This document shows positions 1-12,000 of a stretch of 64,000 nucleotides of DNA, piece by piece; within the stretch, counting starts at the first letter, position 1, and each line of letters begins with the position of its first letter. Under the pieces are notes generated by a model, which did no database searches, was not told where the DNA came from, and saw only the letters and a program-made list of their open reading frames with translations. The translations under genes and the position numbers were made by a program. The stretch is from Corythoichthys intestinalis (taxonomy: Eukaryota > Chordata > Actinopteri > Syngnathiformes > Syngnathidae): contig NC_080397.1 in assembly GCF_030265065.1 (NCBI RefSeq), positions 28,971,001 to 29,035,000 on the forward strand. Direction: 5' to 3'.

Positions 1-1627
1 AATACCGTATCTCGAGTCACCTGATGGAAAAATTAATTCACCCATTTCCAAATTTAACCCTTTGTGCTTTTTGTGGTGCACACCTAAATCACTATTGACC
101 TGTATAATACAGACACAAAAAATGACACAAACCTTTACAACCAAGTGACTCAGTAAGCGACAGGACTTAAGTATTATTCATTTTTGGCAGAACTTAAGTC
201 TATAAGCCCATGAGTATTGCTGTCGGTCTAAACATGTTGCAGCACTGTTCTGGTGATTCTCATGAAAGTTATGCATTATGGTAATGAAGGAACTTTACCA
301 AAGGTAGCTTAAAAGAGCAGAATGCTATGTGACTCAGTATTTCTTTTTCATCAAAACTTTGAACTCCCTAATACTGTACTGTACTTCATTTACAGTAAAA
401 TATCTAATTGATTCATGTCCAGAAACATGTAATATTACAAGTTATGGTGATGATCATGTCCTATGGTGGGGAAGCAGGCATATGAAAGATAAACTTAATT
501 ATTAAGAATTCATCATAAAAAGCCCCAAAAAAATCTTCCCTAGTAGCCATCTTTTAGCTTGCCTTTTTTGCGGTGCATTATGGGTCAGAATAACTTTATT
601 TAAAAAACATTTTTTAAAAACCTGATTATGAACATGAACACATTGCAACACTAATGAAAGCTGCATGCTTGGACACTAGATTCTTCTTCAATATTTTTTT
701 AATACAAAGTAAGAAACTTATATTTTCAGCATAATCTGCAAAATTATATAGTTTCAAACACATTTGTATATTTTATTTTTATGAAATAGACTGAAAATTT
801 GTGTCCACATATCTAATGTGTATTACACTTTTGCTTGCATTGCATTTCTAAGGTAAAGCTGAGTGACTGTAATAAATATACAAATAGATTAGTACTATTA
901 TTTTTGGTTCGACAGTACACTTCAACTGGAAAAGTCATTAAATGGCTTATCCTTTTTGGGCAAATGACTATTTAACTTAAAAATACAACCTTGACACAAC
1001 CTGGCGGCCGTTTTGTGTCATGTAGGTAGTACTAACAGTTAGCATTAACATTTGGTATACACATGTAGCCTCCATGACCCAAAATGTAAAGTCCACAAAG
1101 TACGCGGACACCAGGTCAAATTTATTAATACAATTAAACGAAATTAAAGAAAAAAATACACTCCGGTTACTGGTTACTGCCCCCAATAACACAGTAAAGT
1201 TGGATTTTTTGGCCTTCCTAATTTCATAGGATTAAACTCATTGCCCACCACTGAAACAATAGACTTCCAATTCATTTAAAATAGGAGGAGTAGCTGTGAA
1301 TGTTCCTTTTTCATTAAACTTGACGGCGCTAGATGTCCAATCAGTTTTGACATGGAGAGAAATGCATTGGACCTCCAGCACCGTCAATGGCAGCAAATGA
1401 GTGCCCAAAAAGAGTTGAAAGCTCACTTTAAGGCCAAACTGCTGGACAATACCATTTGTATAGGGAAACACATGGAGTGATGACAAAATTCATTAATTAT
1501 ATATTTTCATTCAGATTAGCATCTTCCTACCTTTCGTGATGTCACACAAAAAGATAATCTGAAACTGCAACTGTCATAGCAACAAGTTGCGAGTTTCGTG
1601 CGCTCACACCAAGGTGCTCCTTTTTAG
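1..1627. other. bhmt intron / upstream sequence without a visible exon
   Basis: AT-rich sequence upstream of the first bhmt exon in the window. I looked for the bhmt exon encoding the cysteine-poor middle of the barrel and saw none, so the 5' half of the gene is left of position 1. The only recognisable item is the palindromic repeat at 1316-1403. Confidence 0.6.
1316..1403. repeat. Short palindromic dispersed repeat (GACGTCCAAT family)
   Basis: Left arm TTGACGGCGCTAGATGTCC and right arm GGACCTCCAGCACCGTCAA are imperfect inverted copies about 25 nt apart. The same arm sequence recurs at 5073-5157, 10955-11075, 14687-14736, 35125-35290, 42213-42475 and 57480-57800. This looks like a small non-autonomous hairpin element, but I do not recognise the family name. 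Confidence 0.6.
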
Positions 1628-4191
1628 GTGCCCAGATTGTTGGTGTCAATTGCCATTTTGACCCAATGACCTGTGTGGAGGCTGTCAAGATGATGAAGGC
1701 GGGCGTGGAGAAGGCCGGATTGAAAGCTCACTACATGGTGCAGCCTCTTGCTTATCACACCCCGGACTGCAATTGCCAGGGATTCATTGACCTGCCAGAA
1801 TTCCCCTTCGGTAAGCGCACAAACTGAAACAACAATTTTCCAATTTGACACAGGAACGACATATTCAGATATTTTACTTGCATGTATTCTGGATGACTTT
1901 GGGAAAAGCAATGACTTACGACATTTAGGGACCATTTTTTGTCAAAACGTGTGACATTTGACCTGAATGATATGCAAGCTTCAAGAGAGTAAAAAAAAAA
2001 CAATACAAGTAGGCAGAGGTGGGTGAAGTAGTGAAACGTTTTACTCATGTAAGAGTAGCGTTACTTCAGAATAATATTACGTAAGTAAAATTAAGTCATT
2101 CAAAAAATTTACTCAAGTAAAAAGCAGCATATCATCTATATGAACTGTTATTATTAGAGATGTCCGATCACGTCATTTTCAAAGTATCAGAATCGGCAAA
2201 AAAATATCGGCCATGCCTTTTTTTAATATATAAATATTTTTTAATTAAATCGTTTTCTAATTGTATTTAACGTTACAGACATAATATGTTACACTCATCC
2301 AGAGTCTTTAGTTTAGGCTTAAGGTAGGGTTATCAAATTTATAACGGTGGTAATTAATTTTTTTTACAAATGTATCACGTTAAAATATTTAACGCAACTA
2401 ATACATGCGTTACACGACCTACTCACACATTGTCGCGCTCAATCTGTAATGGTGCCGTTTTACCTATATAGAGAGATAAAAAGCAGCGTAAAATGAGAAG
2501 AGTGAATTTTGGCAGCCTTTGGAGCCTTTTTTTAATTGACTAAAGCCTTACAATCCCTCTCCCTACGATTAGAAATATCATGGGAAGCGATGTGGGGAAG
2601 CAAGGTAGCAATTGATCTTTTTCTTAACACCTTATGTTATTTCCCAACGCAGAGAAGATATATGAATTGGTAGCACTACGCACAGTCATGGTTCCACTTC
2701 CCATCATGCATTTGGGCATGGCTACAGTATCATTTACTGAAAGCTCAACAAATACACTAGATAGCAATATTTAGTCACAATATACAAAGTCACAAGTCTT
2801 TCTATCCATGGATCCCTCTCACAGAAAGAATGTTAATAATGTAAATGCCATCTTGAGGATTTATTGTCATAATAAACAAATACAGTACTTATGTACTGTA
2901 TGTTGAATGTATATATTCGTCCGAGTTTTATTCATTTTTTTCTTAATGCATTGCCAAAATGTATATGATTGGGAAATATCGGGATCGGCAGATACTCAAA
3001 CTAAAACGATCGGGATCGGATCGAAAGCAAAAAAACATGATCGGAACAACTCTAGTTATTATTGTACTGTACTATAGCCTACTACATGAACATTACATGA
3101 ACATACTAGGCCAAAAAAATGTATACAATATAATACTATCCAATTCAGACTAGAGAAACGAAACATCACCCATCCAAAGAGCATGAATTCCCATTAGTAG
3201 AGACAAAACATATTTCCTACCATGAAATTGAAACGATCACATCTTTTTTGGTTTTTGGTAGTCTATCGGTACCAAATTAAAACTGGGAGAGAACTTGAAA
3301 TCGATTACATCTCTCTGTCAAATTGTTTCATTTTTAAGGCGCTTCAAAGATGCCACGTGATTGAACACACTGGCGTAATCGTAAGACTTCCGACTGCAAG
3401 CTTGTGTGTGATCATGTGATTGTAATGTTACGTCTGATTGTTGTTATGGAGTCATGTGATTATTGTTGCTACATCTCATTGGTGAAACTGGTAGAGCCAC
3501 TGTTAGCACCAATATAGTCAAATCTAATATGTAGAATATAATGCAAAAATGTAATGACGCTAGTGAAAATATGCATGACGTGATAAAACTGCTCTTGAAA
3601 GTACATTTTTCTCACAAAGTAACTCAAGTAAATGTCACAGAGTAAATGTAACATGTTACTACTACCCACATTTGTAAGTAGGATATTTGTAATGAAAGAA
3701 ATATTAAACTAGGTCTGGAGCCCAGAATCCTGACCCGCTGGGACATGCACAAGTACGCCAGAGAGGCCTACAACGCTGGCATCCGCTTCATCGGTGGCTG
3801 CTGCGGATATGAACCGTACCACATCAGGGCCGTGGCGGAGGAACTGGCGGCCGAGAGGGGAATTCTGCCCCCGGGATCGGAGAAACACGGGATGTGGGGA
3901 GCGGGTCTAGAGATGCACACCAAACCCTGGGTCAGAGCCAGGTAATCGTACTCCTAGACTTGTCCCGCTGGGATACCTTTGGATTTATAGGCACACCTAT
4001 TTGTGTGATTCAGAGCCCGTCGTGAGTACTGGGAGAACCTGAAGCCGGCTTCCGGCCGTCCGCTCTGTTCATCCATGTCAACGCCGGCCGGCTGGGGCGT
4101 CACCAAAGGCCACACTGAGCTCATGCAGCAGAAAGAAGCCACCACTAAACAACAACTAAAGGAGCTGTTTGATCGCTCAAAGAGCCACTGA
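1628..4191 (+). CDS. bhmt: Betaine-homocysteine S-methyltransferase, 3' half (3 exons)
   Basis: Cytosolic zinc enzyme that moves a methyl group from betaine to homocysteine, giving dimethylglycine and methionine. Three exons are visible: 1628-1810 ([12 protein letters not shown]...LPEFPF), 3713-3941 ([17 protein letters not shown]...WVRA) and 4014-4191 ([10 protein letters not shown]...RSKSH, stop TGA 4189-4191). All junctions are AG/GT and the phases agree (1, then 2). The zinc ligands are present: Cys in VNCHFDP and the Cys pair in [10 protein letters not shown]. The C-terminal tail [19 protein letters not shown] matches the dimerisation tail of vertebrate BHMT. The visible part encodes 195 of an expected ~400 residues, so the gene is cut by the window edge, not truncated. 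The 1.9-kb intron holds nested transposons (2014-3674). BHMT2 is less likely, because fish usually carry one bhmt. Confidence 0.95.
2014..3674. mobile_element. hAT-like non-autonomous element in bhmt intron
   Basis: Left end CAGAGGTGGGTGAAGTAG and right end CTACTACCCACATTTG form imperfect terminal inverted repeats. Flanking 8-mers CAAGTAGG (2006-2013) and TAAGTAGG (3675-3682) match at 7 of 8, as expected for an 8-bp hAT duplication. Subterminal 'tactcaagtaa' motifs occur at both ends. No transposase is visible. The element contains a second element (2155-3054) and ends 38 bp before the next bhmt exon. Confidence 0.75.
2155..3054. mobile_element. Second hAT-like element nested inside the first
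   Basis: Starts TAGAGATGTCCGATC and ends GATCGGAACAACTCTA. It is flanked by perfect 8-bp duplications GTTATTAT (2147-2154 and 3055-3062). The length is 900 bp with no coding capacity. The ends are rich in 'atcgg' repeats. The interior 2790-2930 closely matches the interior of another element at 25900-26030. Confidence 0.85.
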
Positions 4192-4456
4192 GTTAAACTG
4201 TGCCGCACCCCTCAGACGTGACAGCAGAGGTTCACATAAACAGCCGTGGACTAACACGCGTGCAAATGTCAGCATTTTCACTCAGCTCACCACTCATGGG
4301 GCCTGTTCCTTACTTGAAATTGGCACTGCTGTGTGCAACTGCTGTAAGTCATCATTGTAAATTGCTATGGAATTTATGTGAAGTTACAGTAACAGCTTAA
4401 GTTTGGAATTGGCCTCTAAATTTGGGATTTTTTCATGAAACAGGGCCACTTTGTAA

Positions 4457-4462
4457 AATAAA
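4457..4462 (+). terminator. bhmt: Probable bhmt poly(A) signal
   Basis: AATAAA lies 266 bp after the bhmt stop codon. A second AATAAA at about 4934, followed by T-rich sequence, could give a longer 3' UTR. Choosing between them needs transcript data. Confidence 0.5.
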
Positions 4463-4463
4463 G

Positions 4464-5201
4464 AGATCTAATACCAGGTGAATCGGTGTCTTGTTTGTTG
4501 TAATGGGTTGGGTATAATAATAGGCAATAAGAACAAACAGAAACAAACATGGTTGTAAGCAAAATGATGCAATATTTATAAGCCCGCCCTATTATAATAG
4601 GAAACCAAACATATTTGACATTGCAAAGCTTTAGAAACTTTAAAATGAAAATACAAGGGTAGGAAGTTCTCACTTTATGATGACATTGCGTTTCAGTGAC
4701 GTGACCTCGCAGAATGAGCGGTTATCGTAAACTGGAAATCTAATATATAAATTCAGATGGAGGGTTAGCCTTGTCCTTGCCTCATCTAATCTAACATGCA
4801 GTTTTACTGGGTTTAAAATAGAATATTATCATCTGTGGAGCCACCGACATTCGTTTCTGCATTATTGTGTTTTGTTTTAACTTTGTTGTTGTTTTTGCGT
4901 GTGTGTGTGAATGCGTCATGGACCTCCATGTAAAATAAACTTTAGGGACATTTTCCATCCGGCCAGGTGATCAGAAATTGGGCTTGATCACATCATTTTC
5001 AGAGGACCATAATAGAGTGTAAAAGATCTGTGTTTTAAAATGTACTGATCAATTTTTATTTTCAAGTATTGACTCATTAATGCCTTTAACGGCGTCCAAA
5101 CCACTTTGACTGGGAGGGCTTGATTAGACATCTATCGCCCTCAATGGCAGTGAAAGATTATTAATTAGGTATATTGCAAATGTAGATTTTTTATATATTT
5201 T

Positions 5202-5245
<44 letters not shown>

Positions 5246-5253
5246 TTTTTTAT
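4464..5253. other. Intergenic, no gene seen; contains palindromic repeat and TA array
   Basis: AT-rich 3' flank of bhmt. A palindromic GACGTCCAAT-family repeat lies at 5073-5157 (arms ACGGCGTCCAAACC and inverted ATCGCCCTCAATGGCA). A (TA)n array at about 5213-5247 replaces the outer left end of the following Tc1 element. Confidence 0.6.
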
Positions 5254-6794
5254 ATAATTTTTTGTCAAGAATCAACAACAAGTGGGACACAATCGTGAAG
5301 TGGAACAAAATTTATTGGATAATTTAAACTTTTTTAACAAATAAAAAACTGAAAAGTGGGGCGTGCAATATTATTCGGCCCCCTTGCGTTAATACTTTGT
5401 AGCACCACCTTTTGCTCCAATTACAGCTGCAAGTCGCTTGGGGTATGTTTCTATCAGTTTTGCACATCGAGAGACTTCTTGCCCATTCTTCCTTGCAAAA
5501 CAGTTCGAGCTCAGTGAGGTTGGATGGAGAGTGTTTGTGAACAGCAGTCTTCAGCTCTTTCCACAGATTCTCGATTGGATTCAGGTCTGGACTTTGACCT
5601 GGCCATTCTAACACCTGGATATGTTTATTTTTTAACCATTCCATTGTAGATTTGGCTTTATGTTTTGGATCATTGTCCTGTTGGAAGATAAATCTCCGTC
5701 CCAGTCTCAGGTCTTGTGCAGATACCAACAGGTTTTCTTCCAGAATGTTCCTGTATTTGGCTGCATCCATCCTCCCGTCAATTTTAACCATCTTCCTTGT
5801 CCCTGCTGAAGAAAAGCAGGCCCAAACCATGATGCTGTCACCACCATGTTTGACAGTGGGGATGGTGTGTTCAGGGTGATGAGCTGTGTTGCTTTTACGC
5901 CAAACATATCGTTTTGCATTGTGGCCAAAAAGTTCAATTTTGGTTTCATCTGACCACAGCACCTTCTTCCACATGTTTGGTGTGTCTCCCAGGTGGCTTG
6001 TGGCAAACTTTAAACGAGACTTTTTATGGATATCTTTGAGAAATGGCTTTCTTCTTGCCACTCTTCCATAAAGGCCAGGTTTGTGCGGTGTACGACTGAT
6101 TGTTGTCCTATGGACAGACTCTCCCACCTCAGCTGTAGATCTCTGCAGTTCATCCAGAGTGATCATGGGCCTCTTGGCTGAATCTCTGATCAGTTTTCTC
6201 CTTGTTTGAGAAGAAAGTTTGGAAGGACGGCCGGGTCTTGGTAGATTTGCAGTGGTCTGATGCTCCTTCCATTTCAATATGATGGCTTGCACAGTGCTCT
6301 TTGAGATGTTTAAAGCTTGGGAAATCTTTTTGTAACCAAATCCGGCTTTAAACTTCTCCACAACAGTATCTCGGACCTGCCTGGGGTGTTCCTTGGTTTT
6401 CATAATGCTCTCTGCACTTTAAACAGAACCCTGAGACTATCACAGAGCAGGTGCATTTATACGGAGACTTGATTACACACAGGTGGATTCTATTTATCAT
6501 CATCGGTCATTTAGGACAACATTGGATCATTCAGAGATCCTCACTGAACTTCTGGAGTGAGTTTGCTGCACTGAAAGTAAAGGGGCCGAATAATAATATT
6601 GCACGCCCCACTTTTCAGTTTTTTATTTGTTAAAAAAGTTTAAATCATCCAATAAATGTTGTTCCACTTCACGATTGTGTCCCACTTGTTGTTGATTCTT
6701 GAAAAAAAAAATTAATTTCATATCTTTATGTTTGAAGCCTGAAATGTGGCGAAAGGTTGCAAGATTCAAGGGGGCCGAATACTTTTGCAAGGCA

Positions 6795-6797
<3 letters not shown>
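5254..6797 (-). mobile_element. Tc1-like DNA transposon, copy 1 (left end lost)
   Basis: Nearly identical to the copy at 28426-30054. The right end is ...CTTTTGCAAGGCACTG followed by TA. The left end lacks the outermost ~85 bp of the TIR and merges into a (TA)n array, so mobility would need repair of that end. It carries one transposase frame on the minus strand. Confidence 0.92.
5324..6403 (-). pseudogene. Tc1-like transposase, long ORF with frameshifted C-terminus
   Basis: The 359-codon frame starts MKTKEHPRQVRDTVVEKF. An N-terminal paired-like helix-turn-helix (about 15-60: FGYKKISQALNISKSTVQ), a GRPR-like hook (PRPGRPSKLS) and a second HTH are followed by the DDE domain. All three catalytic residues are visible: D in VLWSDETKIE, D in FQQDNDPKHK and E in [11 protein letters not shown] (DD34E spacing). 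After CKEEWARS the frame departs from copy 2, which reads CKEEWVRMSVSRCAKLIE. A deletion of about 5 nt near 5478 accounts for this, so the last ~35 residues are not native. The gene is otherwise open and looks young. Confidence 0.9.

Positions 6798-6798
<1 letters not shown>

Positions 6799-6827
<29 letters not shown>
6799..6827. repeat. (TA)n array between two transposons
   Basis: About 13 TA units lie directly between the right end of the Tc1 element and the left end of the next hAT-like element. Confidence 0.9.
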
Positions 6828-6829
<2 letters not shown>

Positions 6830-8077
6830 GGGTGTAACGGTACATGTATTTGTATTGAACCGTTTCGGTACGGAGTGCTTGGTTCGGAACGGAGGAGTAC
6901 CGAACGAGTTTCTGACGTAATGTAACCCTTACTTTTTGAGGCTGTGAGTCGATCGGGTTACAGTTTCTTTGTGTAGATTATATTTACTCCGTCTTCTGTA
7001 CTATAATGAGGACCAACACGGTAGGACAGTATATATAACCCAGAAACGTCAACGGCGCGACAACATGGCCACCGCGAGAACGCAGTGAAACGCGGGCGTT
7101 AAAGTCAATCAGCCAATACACACCAGTCGCAGTGCGGCCGCGTGTTAGACGCATCCCAGAAGCGGCTCAACGGCAGAGTTTATTATTTGATGCGAGACGC
7201 GGCCCTCCTGCATCAATACTACTAGCTAGGATCGGGCAGACCGGAAGTCACTCGTGTAAAAATACGGTGGATCCGGTCGATTTTCAAACTAATATGCAAT
7301 CGTAACCCACTTTTTGAGTACATCAGATCTCTTGAGTGGTAGATCGGGGCACAGTTGACTTATCTTTGTTGGTTTACTGCTGTCTTCTCTGCCATAATAA
7401 TAACCAACACGGCCCCGTGTTCAATACAAAACCTTCCTACCACAACAAAATAAGTAGGAACTAATATTCACATCGGAACTAAAGTTATACAACATAAAAT
7501 ATACAATATAAATGAATACTACATCACATTTGTAAGATATAAACACATAATAAAATAAATAATAGCCCATTTAAATAAAATAAATTGAAATGAACTAAAA
7601 CACCTGTAATTAAATAATAAAAATAATACACAGATCCTGCTTACACAATTAAATTAATTTCTGTGTGGCGCTTTAACTTGAGAAAATCCACCAATAAAGC
7701 CTTTGAAAACCATTCATAAGAAAAAAAAAAAGATTCATTGAGGCATTTCAATTGTAAAATACATGTTAAAATCTTTGTCATTGGGATTGCTTTTCTCTTT
7801 AGCACAGGAGTTCTTTTTTCCTCTTTCTTTCAGAAAGAAAGCTGACCAATACGTGGGGTCTGAAAGGCGAATTGTTTCTGGATTATTATCTTTAAATACC
7901 CGCTACTTTTTGAGCAGAATTCTGGCTTTGTATAGGCTAATGTTCCTATTGTTGAAAGCACAAAAGTGTGTAATAAAGAACTAGCACATTTATATTTTGC
8001 ATTTTGTTTTCTTACTGTACCGAAAATGAACCGAACCGTGACCTCAAAACCGAGGTACGTACCAAACTGAGTTTTTG

Positions 8078-8080
<3 letters not shown>
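6828..8080. mobile_element. hAT-like element with 'ccgtttcggtacg' ends
   Basis: The left end TAGGGTGTAACGGTAC with 'gaaccgtttcggta' is mirrored near the right end by 'accgaaaatgaaccgaacc' and 'aaaccgaggtacgtacc'. The right terminus runs into a long (TA)n array, so no target duplication can be read. The 7060-7260 part is GC-rich, probably an old promoter region. No transposase frame survives. The boundaries are approximate. Confidence 0.65.

Positions 8081-8082
<2 letters not shown>

Positions 8083-8140
<58 letters not shown>
8083..8140. repeat. (TA)n microsatellite
   Basis: About 29 TA units. Any reading frame through it (Tyr-Ile repeats) is an artefact. Confidence 0.95.
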
Positions 8141-8142
<2 letters not shown>

Positions 8143-8929
8143 GCAGAACAAACAAAATTTCCAGCAACAGCAAAAAAGTCGCAGCCAAGATAGCTCAATT
8201 TATAACATTGGATGACTCACTTAATTTTTTTATACCAGTTTATTTATGTAAAAAGACGTATTTCTACGTAATTTGTGCTGCAAAACTGATTTTGGGAGGC
8301 AAAAAAGACATTTGTGATTTTTCTTTTTTTTCGCTTTGTTTAAAATATTTATTACCATCCTCTTTGAAAATTATCCTAAATTTTTAATTGGGACAAACGA
8401 AAACATTTTTTTTGTGTGGTTTTATCTCACCTATTTAGACAATCTCTACAATTTACCTCGATGCTCATTGGATAATGCGTATCACGTGATACGTGTATTA
8501 TTTCCTGAGTAGTATAAAAATAAAAGATAGGTCTTACGTTTATCTTTTAACGTAGCCGAGGAAGATACAGGTATCCGACACAAAATTTTCTAAAAAATTG
8601 CGGACGTCATGTATGCGATTCATCTTCTGAATTACCCCTCTGAGCTCCAGGGTGACTGGCGGATTTAAAGCTTTAATTGGGATGTATTTTCATGAGTCCA
8701 GGCGCTTGCTCGCTAGCTTGTTTTCACCGGTTTTGCTTGACAAGGAAAAGACTGCACATAATCTGACAGGTAAGGTATTAGGGGGTTTAGCGAATTGTGT
8801 TTAAAAGAAACTCTCCACAGTGACGCGTTGTATACATGCTGTCACAGCCCGTATTATTTACCTTGGGTGACGCGTGCCAGACCCGTCATGTCAAATTACC
8901 TTTCTGGACCGTTTTTTTTTAGACAACTG
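8141..8929. other. Upstream of mrps36; possible non-coding exon at its end
   Basis: No protein gene recognised. Near 8774 the sequence ATCTGACAG/GTAAGGTA is a strong splice donor that follows ~150 bp of more balanced composition. It could be an alternative upstream exon of mrps36, but there is no other support. Confidence 0.3.
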
Positions 8930-9013
8930 CATATTGCGGGCGGCGCCATCTTGTGGCGGGTAAGAAGACGCGCCATTTATTTTCAACCCGGAAGTAAAAG
9001 CGCAGAGGTCGTC
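8930..9013 (+). promoter_or_regulatory. mrps36: mrps36 core promoter with YY1-like and ETS sites
   Basis: TATA-less, GC-rich 84 bp directly before the start codon. It contains CGCCATCTTG and GCGCCATTT (YY1-type) and ACCCGGAAGT (ETS/GABP = NRF-2 type). This combination is typical of promoters of nuclear genes for mitochondrial proteins, which fits the product. Confidence 0.65.
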
Positions 9014-12000
9014 ATGGGAAGCAAAGTCAGCTCCAAAATGGCTACTCCGGCCGCCAGAGTTATTCAGGTAACGTCTTCTTTTGACAACTAATGAATTTTA
9101 GGCTATTTTACATGTAATACGGAATGTGGTGGCGTGACCCTCATCAGCAACAATGTGTCTTTTTGGTGGAGGATACAAGGAGGGAGGTCTCTTGCGATGG
9201 CTCAAGCTGGACGTACCCTTGTTGTGTCCTTGTTTTTGGACGTAAATTATTGTGCGTTTCACCCTCACGTTGAAGATTACAGAACACGTGTGTTAAAGTA
9301 CATTTTCTTCTAAATGTATAGACGTGACGGGGTCAACAGCAATAAATGACACCAGTTTGTTCTCTCCCATGTTTAAAATGTTATGAATTTAACTAGGGGT
9401 GTGACAAAATATCGAAATGGTGATATATCGTGATACTTTGTATCCTAAAAGGTTATCGATATGCTCCAGACAAGAATCGAGATATCGTTTTAAAGACGTG
9501 ACGGGGTCTACAGCAATAAATGACACCAGTTTGTTCTCTCCCATGTTTAAAATGTTATGAATTTATCTAGGGGTGTGACAAAATATCGAAATGGTGATAT
9601 ATCGTGATACTTTGTATCCTAAAAGGTTATCGATATGCTCCAGACAAGAATCGAGATATCGTTTTAAAAAGGTGTCGCTTAAAAAAAAAAAGTTGCTACC
9701 AAAATCGTCCACCATAATAGTGTCTCTAAGTCGGCGGGATGTCACGATGACATCACCTCGCTTAGCAACGTGTCGCCATTTTGTGAAGGGGGTACGCACA
9801 GCTAAACATTCCATAGACAAACGTCTGAAATTCATATATTTCGGGTGTGTTTTGCATCTTTTTTCATAAAAACGTCTTAAACATGGCTTATTATTATCAC
9901 GAGTCACTGCCGACAGACGCGAGGAGGCGATACAATTTAAAATGAGCGTTTATTGGCTTACAAAGCTGCCCTTACAAAGTCGCAGCTGGTCGCTGGATAA
10001 ATAAAGGAATGGCCTGCAGTGGAGTTCGGAAACATCTACAACTACCTCATAAAGTTACCCAGTAAGTTGACCTTTATCAATTATGTGGAATATGTACTGT
10101 GTGGAACTGTGTGGAACTGAGAAAATTGGTAGTATATACGAAGTGATTATTTCTGCCGTAACCGGTAATTTGCCTCCAAGCGTTATTTGGCAGTGAACAC
10201 GTCAGGGCAAAATAATATACCGATTGACTGATCAGAGCAGTTAACGGCAAAAGAAAAATAACTCTTTGCGAGTTGCCGGTTACGGTAATAATAACCACTG
10301 CCTAGACCATTGAATCCTAGCAGCTAATTGAGGCAAAAAAATAAAATAAAAATACTCACCAGTAATAAAATGTCAGCTGCAAACGTAAATGTGCTTGGAT
10401 TTAGGTTCCCACAGGCGAGAATAGTCCACGGAACGGTCTTCTCTTACTGTTCCTAGATTAATTGCTTTCAGTCATTTGTTTCTCTTCCTCTCACGAGAAA
10501 GAATAAAGAACTTCAAATGCGGCTCCGAACTCTTCCTTGTGTGACAACCCGCAACACAGCAACTTTTAGTCATTCCGATGGAAAAAAGACTGCAAATAAG
10601 ATGAAAGTTCAACGCGTTTATATTGCAATGCACGACAGAGCAACTGCTTGTGACTTTTCTTTAGCCCCGTTTTCAATATGGCGACGCTTTGTTGTGGCTG
10701 GTGACGTCATTAATGCCCAGATGTCCGAATGCCTCTATTCTGTCTGATTTTCAGGACATTTACAGCTCACTTGCTGTTCATTTTGGGGCATTTACAGGTC
10801 ATTTCCTGTTGCGTTTGAGTCACTGCCTATTGATTCGGGTGATTCCCAGGTCACTTCCTGTTCTGTAAATTAAAAATAAACAGTGACCCATAAAATACCT
10901 TAAAATCAACAGGTAAATGACCTTAAATGGCCCAAAATTACCTCATTGCCTGGCACTGGCTGTCACTGACGGCCATCGACGTTCAATCCGTTTAAAGTGG
11001 GGGGGGGGGGGGGGTGGCAGCGAATGAACAAATGCCATCCCCCCCAGTTCAAATGGATTGGACGTCTACAAGTGATAAAATCATTCCAATTCACCGCAGA
11101 AGCTTGTTTTTCTGTTCATTAGTTGTTTGCAGAATCCTTGAATGATTTCCTGACCAATGTATCGATAATCGTTGCATCGCCATATCGTCAGATCATCGTT
11201 ATCGTGAGCTTTGTATTGCAAATCGTATCGTATCGTGAGGTACAAAGAGGTTCCCACTCCTAAATTTATCACTGAATCCCTTTTTCAAAAGCAATATGAG
11301 GAAAACAAGTTAGACAGTTCTTTCTAGTGGGCAAATAATGACAAACATGTCACTTTTAAATCAAAGAACAACTGTAATTGTTCGTCTAATAAAATATGAC
11401 TTCATGCTTTAGGCAGCACTGTCATTGGAAAAGCCCATTTTTATTCCATTTGATGTTTTTGCTTCTTCAGGCTGTGCGGCCACATGCACCCATGATTAAG
11501 TTTCCGAGCAGGCAAGACATGCCTAAACCAAATGGTGAGTAGCAAAGTGTGTCTTGACAAAATTTGACATGAAGTGAAAACCCTAAACGACCATTGTATG
11601 TTTAAATGAACCCGATTTGCCAAGTATTTACTTATTTTATTTTAATGATTGAACTGAAAATGAATGGAAACTCCAAATTGTACCACTTACACCAGCTAAT
11701 GGTCACAAAACTCCAGCAAAGGCCTTTGGGCACTCCAGTGGGCATCAAAAGTGATCATACCTCAACCAATGCCATCCCAGGTATGTGTCACGGCAGTTAG
11801 TAGAAGAAATTGATATTGAAAATGCCTATTGGTGGCAATAGACGTCCAATCAATCAACTTTTTCGTTATGTTGTTGTTGTTTTAACCAGCACATGTAAAC
11901 TACAGTTCTTGTTTTAGACCAGCTGGAGCTAGTACGAGTAATTTTAGTATGGGCTCCCTCCAGGTGTATGTAAAAGAATCACTGCCAAAGTACCTGTGGC

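Larger units (their letters stand above)
9568..11262. mobile_element. hAT-like element carrying a THAP cassette (mrps36 intron 1)
   Basis: Starts TAGGGGTGTGACAAAATATC and ends GTTCCCACTCCTA. Perfect 8-bp duplications AATTTATC flank it (9560-9567 and 11263-11270). Both subterminal regions are rich in 'atatcg/tatcgt'. The interior 9735-10745 is a ~1-kb cassette shared with 19789-20770. A palindromic GACGTCCAAT-family repeat sits at 10955-11075 with a 16-G run between its arms. No hAT transposase is visible. Confidence 0.85.

Noticed and set aside
7830-8198. 122-codon frame with a Tyr-Ile repeat
   Set aside because: Translation of a (TA)n microsatellite.
8795-9013. Upstream in-frame ATG for mrps36
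   Set aside because: Would add ~73 residues encoded by the promoter-like region. The mammalian protein starts at the MGSK-equivalent Met.
11710-11781. Extra mrps36 cassette exon (QQRPLGTPVGIKSD..., followed by a good donor GTATGT)
   Set aside because: The frame that stays open starts in phase 0 after the available AG, but exon 2 ends in phase 1. The phase-compatible frame hits a stop.
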